Below are positions 26,572 through 34,399 of a DNA stretch of 64,000 nucleotides, in pieces. The DNA comes from Alkalibacillus aidingensis (GTDB taxonomy: Bacteria > Bacillota > Bacilli > Bacillales > Alkalibacillaceae), in NCBI RefSeq assembly GCF_014595945.1, contig NZ_JABXWU010000003.1:62001-126000 (forward strand). Reading direction: 5' to 3'. The notes under the pieces are model-generated. The model saw nothing but the letters and a program-made list of their open reading frames with translations. It was not told where the DNA came from and ran no database searches. Positions within the stretch are counted from its first letter, which is position 1; the number at the start of each line of letters is the position of its first letter. The translations under genes were made by a program, and so were the position numbers.

Positions 26572-27429
26572 ATGAGTGGTTTCCCTGATATATCGATTCC
26601 TCTGGGGAATATAGCCGACTTTGTCGTTAACTTTTTAGATAAAAATTTAGAGCCTGTATTTGACTTTATTTTTTGGATGACGTCCACAACCATTACCACG
26701 TTTGATGATATATTGAATTTCTTACCGTGGTGGTTACTATTAGTGTTTATTTTTGCTTTGGGTTACTTTTTCCAAAACGCAACATCAGGTTTGTTGTACG
26801 CGTTTCTTATATTCTTAGTTGGTAGCTTTGGTTTATGGGAAGAGTTGATGATTACCGTTGCAATTGTGCTGACTGCTGTGATCATCTCGTTAATCATTGG
26901 TATACCAATCGGAATATGGATGGCGATGAACCGAGCCTCCTCTGTTGTGATTAGACCTATCTTAGATGCGATGCAGACGATGCCAAGCTTTGTCTACTTA
27001 ATTCCTGTTATCTTCTTTTTCCCACTAGGTAATGTTCCTGCTGTATTTGCAACTATCATTTACGCAGTACCTCCAGTTATTCGTTTAACCGAATTAGGTA
27101 TTAGAAATGTTGATCAGGAAGTGGTTGAATCAGCTGAATCATTTGGTTCATCTCGCATGCAAATTTTGACGAAAGTTCAATTACCACAAGCTGTTCCTAC
27201 AATTATGGCTGGTGTTAACCAGACAACGATGATGGCTTTAGCGATGGTTGTTATTGCATCCATGGTTGGTGCTGGCGGTTTAGGTGAACAAGTCTTAGTG
27301 GCAATTAACCGTATTGATATTGCATTAGGATTTGAAGCAGGTATCAGTATTGTATTTTTAGCTATTATCATTGACCGCATTACAAGTGGAATCGGTAACC
27401 GTTTCCAAAGAGATAAGGGGGACCAGTAA
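26572..27429 (+). CDS. opuAB: Glycine betaine ABC transporter, permease subunit
   Basis: A 285-residue permease of the ProW/OpuAB type. It has an N-terminal amphipathic region, then six or so helices. The EAA-type loop is VESAESFGSSRMQILTKVQLPQAVPTIMAGVNQTT, with MQTMPSFVYLIPVIFFF before it. The ATG at 26572 follows AGGTGA; an in-frame GTG at 26563 overlaps that site. It ends at TAA directly before the ATPase gene with no gap. Confidence 0.92.
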   Translation: MSGFPDISIPLGNIADFVVNFLDKNLEPVFDFIFWMTSTTITTFDDILNFLPWWLLLVFIFALGYFFQNATSGLLYAFLIFLVGSFGLWEELMITVAIVLTAVIISLIIGIPIGIWMAMNRASSVVIRPILDAMQTMPSFVYLIPVIFFFPLGNVPAVFATIIYAVPPVIRLTELGIRNVDQEVVESAESFGSSRMQILTKVQLPQAVPTIMAGVNQTTMMALAMVVIASMVGAGGLGEQVLVAINRIDIALGFEAGISIVFLAIIIDRITSGIGNRFQRDKGDQ

Positions 27430-28620
27430 ATGAGTGTGAAAATGAAATTGGAGAATGTATCGAAAATTTTTGGTCCAAAACCTAAGACAGCCATACCTTT
27501 AGTTGAACAAGGAAAATCTAAAGAAGATATTTTAGCTGAAACAGGAAATACAGTAGGTGTTTATAACGCATCGATCGATATAAATGAAGGTGAACTATTT
27601 GTAATCATGGGGCTTTCTGGAAGTGGAAAGTCGACGTTAATTCGTTGTTTAAATTTATTGAACAAGCCAACAACAGGCTCAATTGTCGTTGATGGTGAGG
27701 ATGTGGTGCAGTATAAGGGTGAGGCTTTAAAGGAATACCGCCAGAAGAAAATCGCGATGGTTTTCCAGCATTTTGGATTGTTCAGTCACCGTACTGTACT
27801 AGGAAATGTTGAGTATGGATTAGAGATTCGTGGGGTATCAGCTGAAGAGCGTCAAGAAATTGCTCGTCAAAATCTAGAAAGTGTCGGATTAAAGGGGTGG
27901 GAAGATAAATACCCCGACGAACTATCTGGTGGTATGCAGCAACGTGTGGGATTAGCTCGTGCGTTAGCTAATGACCCAGATATCCTTTTAATGGACGAAC
28001 CATTTAGTGCGTTAGACCCTCTCATTCGTCGTGAAATGCAGTTAGAATTGTTAGACCTTCAAGAGCGCCTACAGAAGACGATCGTCTTTATCACTCACGA
28101 TATTAACGAAGCTTTCAAAATTGGCGATCGTGTAGCGGTGATGAAGGACGGTAAAGTCGTTCAGACGGGTACACCAGAAGAAATCCTTGAAGAACCGGCA
28201 AACGATTATATCTCAGAATTTATTAAAGATATCGATCGTTCGAAAATTATCCAGGCCGAAAATATTATGATTAGACCGAACGCGTTAGTTTCGCTAAAGG
28301 ATGGGCTTAAAGTAGCTATTCAGGAAATGGAGTCTAATGGTTTATCAAGTGTTTATGTGACGGATCGTAAACGTCAGTTACAGGGGATCGTCACGATTGA
28401 TGATGCTATCCAAGGTGTAAAAGAAAAGAACTCTTTAGAAGACGTTATGATTAAAGATGTAGCAACCGTAAAAAAAGAAGATTACTTAGAAGAGATTATT
28501 CCAAAAGCTGTTGAATCAACTTACCCAATTGCTGTAGTTGGTGAGAGTAATCGTCTAGAAGGAATCATTCTTCGGGTTCATGTACTATCAAGTTTAGTTG
28601 CAGAAGATATAGATGAATAA
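27430..28620 (+). CDS. opuAA: Glycine betaine ABC transporter, ATP-binding subunit with CBS domains
   Basis: A 396-residue ATPase. N-terminal KIFGPKPK is typical of ProV/OpuAA, followed by Walker A GLSGSGKST, signature LSGGMQQR and Walker B ILLMDEPFSALDP. A C-terminal tandem CBS region (~280-390: VYVTDRKRQLQGIVTIDDA, TYPIAVVGESNRLEGIILR) follows. In OpuA of lactic bacteria such CBS pairs sense ionic strength or cyclic di-AMP; that role is an inference here. Last gene of the operon. Confidence 0.93.
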   Translation: MSVKMKLENVSKIFGPKPKTAIPLVEQGKSKEDILAETGNTVGVYNASIDINEGELFVIMGLSGSGKSTLIRCLNLLNKPTTGSIVVDGEDVVQYKGEALKEYRQKKIAMVFQHFGLFSHRTVLGNVEYGLEIRGVSAEERQEIARQNLESVGLKGWEDKYPDELSGGMQQRVGLARALANDPDILLMDEPFSALDPLIRREMQLELLDLQERLQKTIVFITHDINEAFKIGDRVAVMKDGKVVQTGTPEEILEEPANDYISEFIKDIDRSKIIQAENIMIRPNALVSLKDGLKVAIQEMESNGLSSVYVTDRKRQLQGIVTIDDAIQGVKEKNSLEDVMIKDVATVKKEDYLEEIIPKAVESTYPIAVVGESNRLEGIILRVHVLSSLVAEDIDE

Positions 28621-28630
28621 TGTATTAAAA

Positions 28631-28766
28631 AGAGCTAGAGCCAAAAAGTAAATAACAAGTACAAAAGAAAAAATTTGGCCAAACGTATAATAAAGACCGT
28701 ACAATGATTAAAACGATTAGTTCATTGTACGGTCTTTACTTTAATGATAAACATTGGTCTCGACAG
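28631..28766. repeat. Dispersed palindromic intergenic element, copy 1
   Basis: Shares GTAAATAAC, GTACAAAAGA and GTATAATAAAGACCGTACAA with copy 2 (49837-50006). Its core is the perfect hairpin AAAGACCGTACAATGA / TCATTGTACGGTCTTT (28692-28707, 28722-28737), followed by a T-rich stretch. Outer arms (GAGCCAAAA near the left end, TTGGTCTC near the right) are also roughly complementary. It lies between the convergent opuAA and gerAC genes, where it can act as a terminator. Copy 1 lacks a central ~32-bp segment of copy 2. Confidence 0.8.
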
Positions 28767-28796
28767 CATCGAAAAACTTAGCCTTTTTTAACCTTT

Positions 28797-29933
28797 TTAT
28801 TGAACTGTACCGTGTCTTTCAATGTTGATTTTAATAGTTGTCTCAACCTCTATGTCAGTAAACATTTCACGCCATTGCTCTTTAGTAAGGTCCTCTCCAC
28901 GAGTATTATTGTTATATTTGACGCCAAATCCAAACACATCAGCATTCATCTCTTGAGCTTTGTTAATGACTTCTTCTAACTCTTTCTCCATTTGCTTGGT
29001 TACTTGTGTTTCTAAAACATCTAAGGTTTCAGGATCGTCTAAATTTAATTGTCTTGACAGTTCAATTACTCTGCCATCAATATCGATTTTCACTTCAAAT
29101 GACGGTGGATTCTTACTTTCCATAGTTATATCTGTATTACTGTTAATTTTATCGATAACGGCGTAGATATGTGGGTCTTCAATTTCAGCGTATTCCTCTA
29201 GATGATCTTCAAATGGCTCAATCGGCAGTTTCAGTTCAATTAACCCAGAATCAAACTGATCTACCATCAGACGAATATAGAAGCCTTCCTCTATCGTAAA
29301 ATCTCCTACCACTTTATCATCTTGTAAAGCAGCAATATTTTTAATAGTAACTTTTTCAGAATCAACACTTAGTAATGGTAAAACAGGGTCACGACCTACT
29401 TGGAAATAGTCTCTTAAATATTCGTGGTACGTACTACTTGTTATTTCCTCATTTCTTACGGCGGTTTCTATTAATTGATGTAAATAGGCCCCAATATTTG
29501 GTGCTTCTTCATAGTTTGTAGAAGCAAGTACTTGGTCACTTGGCTGATCTGAAACGGCTATATAAACAATATCTGATAGCTTAGCATCTCTTCCTAAAGT
29601 GTCAAGATGTTCAATAAAACCATCCTCTTTAGAAAGACTTGGTCCGAATAATATAACTCTTAATTGACCATTGGTGATCTTGTGCCCAGACTCTTTATTG
29701 GCATTTCTCTTAACTCCTTGTAACGTATCCCCTTCACTGTTAATGATTTGTGAAGCATTGGTTATATCAGGATCGAATTGGTATAGGACAGTTGTTGCAA
29801 GGAGGTGTCCAGTATCTTCATCTTTATCAAAGCCATATACCGTCACGATTCCAAGGTCTTCAATGATATTTTCTTCAGCACAACCAACTAACATGACTAG
29901 CAATATACATATGACAAGTAAATGATATTTCAT
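28797..29933 (-). CDS. gerAC: Spore germination receptor subunit C (Ger(x)C lipoprotein)
   Basis: A 378-residue lipoprotein (signal ending MLVGC, Cys18) of the GerAC type, part of the nutrient receptor in the inner spore membrane. It has the N-terminal IVTVYGFDKDEDTGHLLATTVLY, the ITNGQLRVILFGPSLSKEDGF region, and the C-terminal DVFGFGVKYNNN with FTDIEVETTIKINIERHGTV. Its start overlaps the end of the B subunit gene by 4 bp, so translation is coupled. Which nutrient the receptor detects cannot be read from sequence. Confidence 0.93.
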   Translation of the reverse strand: MKYHLLVICILLVMLVGCAEENIIEDLGIVTVYGFDKDEDTGHLLATTVLYQFDPDITNASQIINSEGDTLQGVKRNANKESGHKITNGQLRVILFGPSLSKEDGFIEHLDTLGRDAKLSDIVYIAVSDQPSDQVLASTNYEEAPNIGAYLHQLIETAVRNEEITSSTYHEYLRDYFQVGRDPVLPLLSVDSEKVTIKNIAALQDDKVVGDFTIEEGFYIRLMVDQFDSGLIELKLPIEPFEDHLEEYAEIEDPHIYAVIDKINSNTDITMESKNPPSFEVKIDIDGRVIELSRQLNLDDPETLDVLETQVTKQMEKELEEVINKAQEMNADVFGFGVKYNNNTRGEDLTKEQWREMFTDIEVETTIKINIERHGTVQ

Positions 29934-31030
29934 GATTTATTTCCTTTCACTCTTTTATAGATGGCAAAAGGTAATAGAAGAAATGGCAATGTTAGACCAA
30001 AAAATATACCTGCCTGCCCCACATAATCTGTTAATATGTTGACGTATTCTCGTTTATCAACAAAGGTGGCTACTATTAAAGCGATTAACATAAAAACATG
30101 TAGGCAATGCTTTTGTTTTAAACCAGTGACTCGCTTACAACTATATGAGATCATCCAGCCAAGTAAGATGAGATTGGGAATGACGACCATTAACCATAAT
30201 GCAACTGAAATCACATCGAATCGCTCAAAGATAGGGAGTGTTATGATTTTAAACATCGTAAAAAGTGGCCACACCTTCATTTCTAGATGTTTCGGACTGA
30301 AGTAACCAATGGCTACTACAGTGACATACATAACTAAAATAATTGTAAATAACATGGCAAAATGACTATACTTGGCTACGTTCTTCTTATCCTGGATGAA
30401 TGGATAGAGAACCCAAATTAATTCAAAACCTAGTATCGAGTAAGACGTTTTTAATGCGCCTGAGAAGATGTCTTGTGGACTATTATCTAATACTGGTAGA
30501 AAATATTCTGCACGCATTAAGAAAATGGGTTCAATTAACAGTAGTACCATCCAGATCGTCGTAAAGAAAAAGACAATACTACTTCCAACAGCTGCCCTAA
30601 CTCCACCATAAACAGCGTAAATGACTAAGAATATAAGTAGTGAAGCGATAAAACCCGTTGATAGTTTAGGAAATATGAATACTTGTACGAATTCTATATA
30701 ATTAAGTAAAATGCTAATAAACATTAAGTAAAAATAAAAGATAAAAACCATACTAAGGACTTTGCTGATCTTTTGTCCGAATATCTGAGCTAAAATGCCA
30801 TGTATATCCGTATTTTTATAACTGTTTAGAATGAAAACAATACAGGCAATCACAATATGAAGAGCGATACCAGCAATTAATACTGACACCCAGCTGTCTT
30901 GCTTAGCTTCTTCATACACAACACGAGGGAGCCCTACAACTCCTACCCCCATTTGTAAGGCGTGTAAGACAACAAATAAATAAACCGCCTTTATTTTTTT
31001 ATCTATTGGTATTTGAAGTTGTGATTGCAT
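29930..31030 (-). CDS. gerAB: Spore germination receptor subunit B (permease-like)
   Basis: A 366-residue membrane protein with about ten helices of the GerAB/amino-acid-permease type. It has LHALQMGVGVVGLPRVVYEEAKQDSWVSVLIAG near the start and repeated hydrophobic segments to the end. It is thought to bind the germinant. The ATG at 31030 (behind AGGTG) is chosen over the GTG at 31039. It follows the A subunit gene directly and overlaps the C subunit gene. Confidence 0.93.
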   Translation of the reverse strand: MQSQLQIPIDKKIKAVYLFVVLHALQMGVGVVGLPRVVYEEAKQDSWVSVLIAGIALHIVIACIVFILNSYKNTDIHGILAQIFGQKISKVLSMVFIFYFYLMFISILLNYIEFVQVFIFPKLSTGFIASLLIFLVIYAVYGGVRAAVGSSIVFFFTTIWMVLLLIEPIFLMRAEYFLPVLDNSPQDIFSGALKTSYSILGFELIWVLYPFIQDKKNVAKYSHFAMLFTIILVMYVTVVAIGYFSPKHLEMKVWPLFTMFKIITLPIFERFDVISVALWLMVVIPNLILLGWMISYSCKRVTGLKQKHCLHVFMLIALIVATFVDKREYVNILTDYVGQAGIFFGLTLPFLLLPFAIYKRVKGNKS

Positions 31031-31039
31031 AATCCACAC

Positions 31040-32536
31040 CTATTCATCGATATCAGATTTCTTCTTTTTCGGTGGCTTAGGGAACCGCTTAATCTCTTTT
31101 GGCTTATTTGAGTAAGAACGTTTGTTACTGAATAAAAAAGGTAACCGAATGACAGAGTTGTCAATATCCTTAGGTTGAGTTGGGTAAATGGGTGCTAGGT
31201 ATGGTCGATTTAAAGATTTTTGTTTAATCAAATGAATGATGATAAAGGCCATACTGAAGACAATGCCAAGAAATCCCCAAAGACCAGCCAATACAATAAT
31301 TGGAAAGCGAATTATTCGGATTGCAGAACCCATCAAATAACTAGGCGCTGTAAAAGAAGCCAAGGCACTGATCGCAACAATAATAATTAAGATATTACTG
31401 GTGAAGCCCGCTTCTACAATGGCTTGTCCGATGACAATCCCCCCAACAATACCCATTGTTTGACCGACTTTAGTCGGTAACCTTGCCCCTGCTTCACGAA
31501 TCAATTCGATGAATATCTCAAGGATTAAGGCTTCGAGTAATGGTGGGAAAGGGACCCTAGACCTCGAGTGACCGAGGGAAACTAGCATCGCTTCAGGAAT
31601 AATCTCATAGTGAAACGTTAAAGCCGCTACATAAACTGGAGTTAAAGTAATCGAAGCAAACATAGCGACAAAACGCATCACCCTAATAAAAGCACCCATG
31701 TTCCATCGTGTATATAAATCCTCTGTAGATTGGAAATAGCTAAGGAAATTGGTGGGTGCAATTACGCCTGATGGACTTTTGTCTACTAGTACGCCTAACC
31801 TACCTTCCTTAAGACTGTAACAAAATCTGTCTGGTAATTCAGTGACTAAAAATTGAGGAAAGATCGAGTATGAATTATCTTCAATATATTGTGTGATGGT
31901 TGAACTCTCTAGGACATCGTCAACCTTCAACTGTTCAAGACGACTCCTCATTTCTTTAACATTATCTTCATTTGCTATGTCTTCTAGATAAACTAATCTA
32001 ACCTCTGAAGGGACGGTATCACCAATAACAAACTTTTCAACTTTTAATTTATCGGTATTCATCCGTTTATGAACAATGTTTAAATTAATATCAATTGACT
32101 CAGTAAATGAAATCTGTGGACCAAATACAAGAGATTCTGTTTCTGCCCGTTCAGGCTGTCTTGCTTCTACTCTTGGAATTGGAATGGTCAATGCTTGTTG
32201 TTCCCCTTCAATATAAGCACAGACTCCACCGTCTAATAGTTCGTCACCAATATTCTCAAGCTCTTTCTCCTCTTTTACTCCTGATATTGGTATAGCTTCT
32301 TTGATCGATTCATTTGATAATTCACTAGTGTCTTGTAGCTCTTTAATAACTTTATCGAATAAGTGTTGCTTATCAACTAAATAATCTAAGAAGATAATGA
32401 TACAACCGTTGTTTTGTTGCTCAATTATTTTTGAAGATAGATCTGGTGATCCTTTAAAATATTGTTCTTTTAAATCGGTTTTGAGTTGATCCATTTTACA
32501 AGGAAAATAGTTTGACTTCTTAAATCTACGCTTCAT
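31040..32536 (-). CDS. gerAA: Spore germination receptor subunit A
   Basis: A 498-residue GerAA-type protein. It has an N-terminal soluble domain of ~280 residues (DLSSKIIEQQNNGCIIIFLDYL, FGPQISFTESIDINLNIVHKRM, LPDRFCYSLKEGRLGVLVDKSP). Four or five helices follow, with PPLLEALILEIFIELIREAGARLPTKVGQTMGIVGGIVIGQA, the strongest family motif. GerAA oligomers form an ion channel in spores. AAAGGGAG precedes the ATG. First gene of the minus-strand A-B-C operon, behind a sigma-G-type promoter. Confidence 0.96.
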   Translation of the reverse strand: MKRRFKKSNYFPCKMDQLKTDLKEQYFKGSPDLSSKIIEQQNNGCIIIFLDYLVDKQHLFDKVIKELQDTSELSNESIKEAIPISGVKEEKELENIGDELLDGGVCAYIEGEQQALTIPIPRVEARQPERAETESLVFGPQISFTESIDINLNIVHKRMNTDKLKVEKFVIGDTVPSEVRLVYLEDIANEDNVKEMRSRLEQLKVDDVLESSTITQYIEDNSYSIFPQFLVTELPDRFCYSLKEGRLGVLVDKSPSGVIAPTNFLSYFQSTEDLYTRWNMGAFIRVMRFVAMFASITLTPVYVAALTFHYEIIPEAMLVSLGHSRSRVPFPPLLEALILEIFIELIREAGARLPTKVGQTMGIVGGIVIGQAIVEAGFTSNILIIIVAISALASFTAPSYLMGSAIRIIRFPIIVLAGLWGFLGIVFSMAFIIIHLIKQKSLNRPYLAPIYPTQPKDIDNSVIRLPFLFSNKRSYSNKPKEIKRFPKPPKKKKSDIDE

Positions 32537-32565
32537 AATATTCTCCCTTTATCAAGGTTTGAACA

Positions 32566-32595
32566 TAGTATGCGATTAGTTGGAGAAAATATGTA
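32566..32595 (-). promoter_or_regulatory. Sigma-G type promoter of the gerA operon
   Basis: On the minus strand TACATA (32595-32590) and CATACTA (32572-32566) are 17 bp apart, matching the forespore sigma-G pattern. Confidence 0.65.
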
Positions 32596-32640
32596 ATAGC
32601 GCTTGTTAAAACTAACTTAAAAAACGGGGAATGTTAGCAA

Positions 32641-33654
32641 ATGAGCATACAATTAATAGAAGTCTATATACCTAAAGAAAACTTTGAAGATGTTGAGTCT
32701 GCATTAAGTAACTTTTCTGGTAAGAGCGTGTGGAAAGAAAATGAACTTGCTGACAGAATTTTGTTTAGAATGATTGTGGCTGAAGAAGATGTAGAAGAGG
32801 TTTTGGATTATTTAGAAGCAATCTCTACTTTATCTGAAGGATTTGAAACGATTCTATTTCCGGTTCACACTTACTTCTCAAGAGAAACGATTGAAAAGCG
32901 AGAGCAGAATGAAAAAGACAAGAAGGAAGAAAGCACAGAGGAAAAAGGTAAATTATTAAGAGCAAGTCGGCAAGAACTAATGCATACGATTGAAAAGAGA
33001 AGTAATTTAACGATGAACTATACCTTATTAATTATCTTTTCAGCAATTGTTGCTGCGGGTGGTTTTGTTAATGATAGTGAGGCGGTAGTTATTGGAGCGA
33101 TGGCCATTGCGCCTTTAATCGGCCCCGCTATTTCGGTATCTTTTGCGGCGGTGTTAGGAGATTTACGGCGACTTGGTAAGGCAATGTCCACGTTGGTAAT
33201 TGGTTTTCTAATCATTGTCTTTATTGCTAGTTCATTCGGTTATTTCTTTGATGAAGCAATTGAATCGAGGCAGTATCTGTTACGAACTAATGTGTCATTA
33301 GCTGATTTGTTTATTGCCTTAGCTTCTGGGGCAGCTGGAGCATTATCGATTTTAAATCGTGTCTCTAGTGGCCTTGTGGGAGTGATGGTAGCTGTGGCCT
33401 TGCTTCCACCGACAGTCACGTTTGGTATTTCGATCGGACAAATGATATGGGAAGACACATATTGGTCTTTCTTACTTATAACGACTAACGTCACTTGTAT
33501 TTTCTTGAGTGGAATTATTATTTTCTTTATCAGTGGCATACGGCCTTTAAAGTGGAAAGAGGAGCTTACGATTAATGTTTCTAGGATCTTATCATTTACA
33601 ATTGTTGCGATAATTTTCGTGACGCTAGTTATTGTGTTGTTATTAAGTATGTAA
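32641..33654 (+). CDS. DUF389 (TIGR00341) membrane protein
   Basis: A 337-residue protein. The ~90-residue N-terminal domain (ENFEDVESALSNF) is followed by a charged linker, then SRQELMHTIEKRSNLTMNYTLLIIFSAIVAAGGFVNDSEAVVIGAMAIAPLIGPAISVSFA, the core DUF389 motif. Five or six helices follow to the end, including the GAAGALSILNRVSSGLVGVMVAVALLPP motif. The family is widespread; the function is not established. GGGGAA precedes the ATG. Divergent from the gerA operon. Confidence 0.88.
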   Translation: MSIQLIEVYIPKENFEDVESALSNFSGKSVWKENELADRILFRMIVAEEDVEEVLDYLEAISTLSEGFETILFPVHTYFSRETIEKREQNEKDKKEESTEEKGKLLRASRQELMHTIEKRSNLTMNYTLLIIFSAIVAAGGFVNDSEAVVIGAMAIAPLIGPAISVSFAAVLGDLRRLGKAMSTLVIGFLIIVFIASSFGYFFDEAIESRQYLLRTNVSLADLFIALASGAAGALSILNRVSSGLVGVMVAVALLPPTVTFGISIGQMIWEDTYWSFLLITTNVTCIFLSGIIIFFISGIRPLKWKEELTINVSRILSFTIVAIIFVTLVIVLLLSM

Positions 33655-33684
33655 AAGGTTTTTGAATCATTTATCAATTAAGTG

Positions 33685-33713
33685 TTGCAATTTTCAGATA
33701 AGGGGTATATAAT
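33685..33713 (+). promoter_or_regulatory. Sigma-A promoter of the BmrCD-like leader
   Basis: TTGCAA (33685-33690) and TATAAT (33708-33713) with a 17-bp spacer, 35 bp before the leader ORF. Confidence 0.8.
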
Positions 33714-33747
33714 TTGAGAGGAAATTAAAGGAAAAAGGAGGTCGCGA

Positions 33748-33846
33748 ATGATGATTAAACGTAAAATGATGCAAAATCGCCATGAGTTAATGATGACAAA
33801 TTTATATTTCACTGTCGTGACCTTGCCGAAGGATGTCTTTAATTAG
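33748..33846 (+). CDS. 32-residue leader peptide of the ABC pump operon
   Basis: Starts MMIKRKMMQNRHELMMTNLY and ends TLPKDVFN, behind AAAGGAGGTC at ideal spacing. It sits between a strong promoter and two tandem terminators in front of a BmrCD-like pump. B. subtilis bmrCD is preceded by the leader gene bmrB, whose translation controls attenuation under ribosome-targeting drugs; this ORF occupies the same place. The ribosome binding site region contains GTCGCGA (33741-33747), complementary to TCGCGAC in the first terminator, so alternative pairing is possible. I cannot confirm sequence similarity to BmrB. Confidence 0.7.
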   Translation: MMIKRKMMQNRHELMMTNLYFTVVTLPKDVFN

Positions 33847-33879
33847 TGTTATGCCATATTATTGATTTAAGTTATTAGC

Positions 33880-33917
33880 AAAGTCGCGCATGTTCCTCAT
33901 GTCGCGACTTTTTTTAT
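33880..33917 (+). terminator. Leader terminator 1 (candidate attenuator)
   Basis: AAAGTCGCG (33880-33888) pairs with CGCGACTTT (33903-33911), followed by a T-run. It begins 34 bases after the leader stop codon. Confidence 0.85.
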
Positions 33918-33923
33918 TTATGG

Positions 33924-33965
33924 ACACTTAGGCTCTTGGTTTATTGGGCCTAAGTGTTTTTGTTT
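33924..33965 (+). terminator. Leader terminator 2
   Basis: ACACTTAGGC (33924-33933) pairs with GCCTAAGTGT (33948-33957), followed by TTTTTGTTT. The MITE is inserted at the end of this T-rich tail. Confidence 0.85.
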
Positions 33966-33966
33966 A

Positions 33967-34231
33967 CGCTCTGTTAAAGTCCGTTGTTGTTATGGTGATA
34001 CGCTTTCGGTGGAGGCTTTCCACGGGCACGGCTTCAGCTAACTTGGGAAGAAAAGCGTTTCCCAAGTGGATCTTCAGCTCGCGCTATTCTCGCGACGTAC
34101 AGGACGTACAAGTGTCGGTGATGCCACAGGACGTGGCGTTTTCACCGACCAGGAGTCGCCACCTTCGCTATCACCATACAACAACTAAGTGCTGTTTCTT
34201 TAAATCATCAACACTGAACCTTAACAGAGCG
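33967..34231. mobile_element. 265-bp MITE with 8-bp target duplication
   Basis: Terminal inverted repeats CGCTCTGTTAA (33967) and TTAACAGAGCG (ending 34231) enclose 265 bp. Both sides are flanked by the identical octamer TTTGTTTA (33959-33966 and 34232-34239), a target-site duplication. The inside is GC-richer than its surroundings and folds back on itself: ATGGTGATA near the left end and TATCACCAT near the right end are complementary, with further nested hairpins such as ACTTGGGAA / TTTCCCAAGT. It encodes no transposase. The inner sequence (GCTTTCGGTGGAGGC ... GGAGTCGCCACCTTCGC) resembles repetitive elements I associate with Bacillus and Oceanobacillus relatives. Confidence 0.85.
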
Positions 34232-34254
34232 TTTGTTTAAAGGAGGTGATCAAG

Positions 34255-34362
34255 ATGTTACAGATTTCCATTGAGTATTTGAATAAAAAGAAAGGGGTGA
34301 AAAAGGTGGTTCATATTAAATTTCAATTGCTAAATAGAGGTAATAGGATTGATGGTGGTTAG
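34255..34362 (+). CDS. 35-residue basic peptide upstream of the ABC pump
   Basis: Begins MLQISIEYLNKKKGVKKVVH and ends GNRIDGG. AAAGGAGGTGATC precedes the ATG, an almost complete match to the 16S anti-Shine-Dalgarno sequence. It ends 37 bp before the first pump gene. It could be a second leader peptide coupling translation to the pump gene, or a small protein of its own; B. subtilis has the short bmrB gene in this position. Confidence 0.55.
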   Translation: MLQISIEYLNKKKGVKKVVHIKFQLLNRGNRIDGG

Positions 34363-34399
34363 AGAAAGACAAATAGAGAGAACGAAGAGGGGGGATTAG

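Noticed and set aside
33944-34240. 98-residue open frame across the MITE
   Set aside because: It begins before and ends after the element, follows its fold-back repeats, has no ribosome binding site and no family resemblance. It is a by-product of the GC-richer element.
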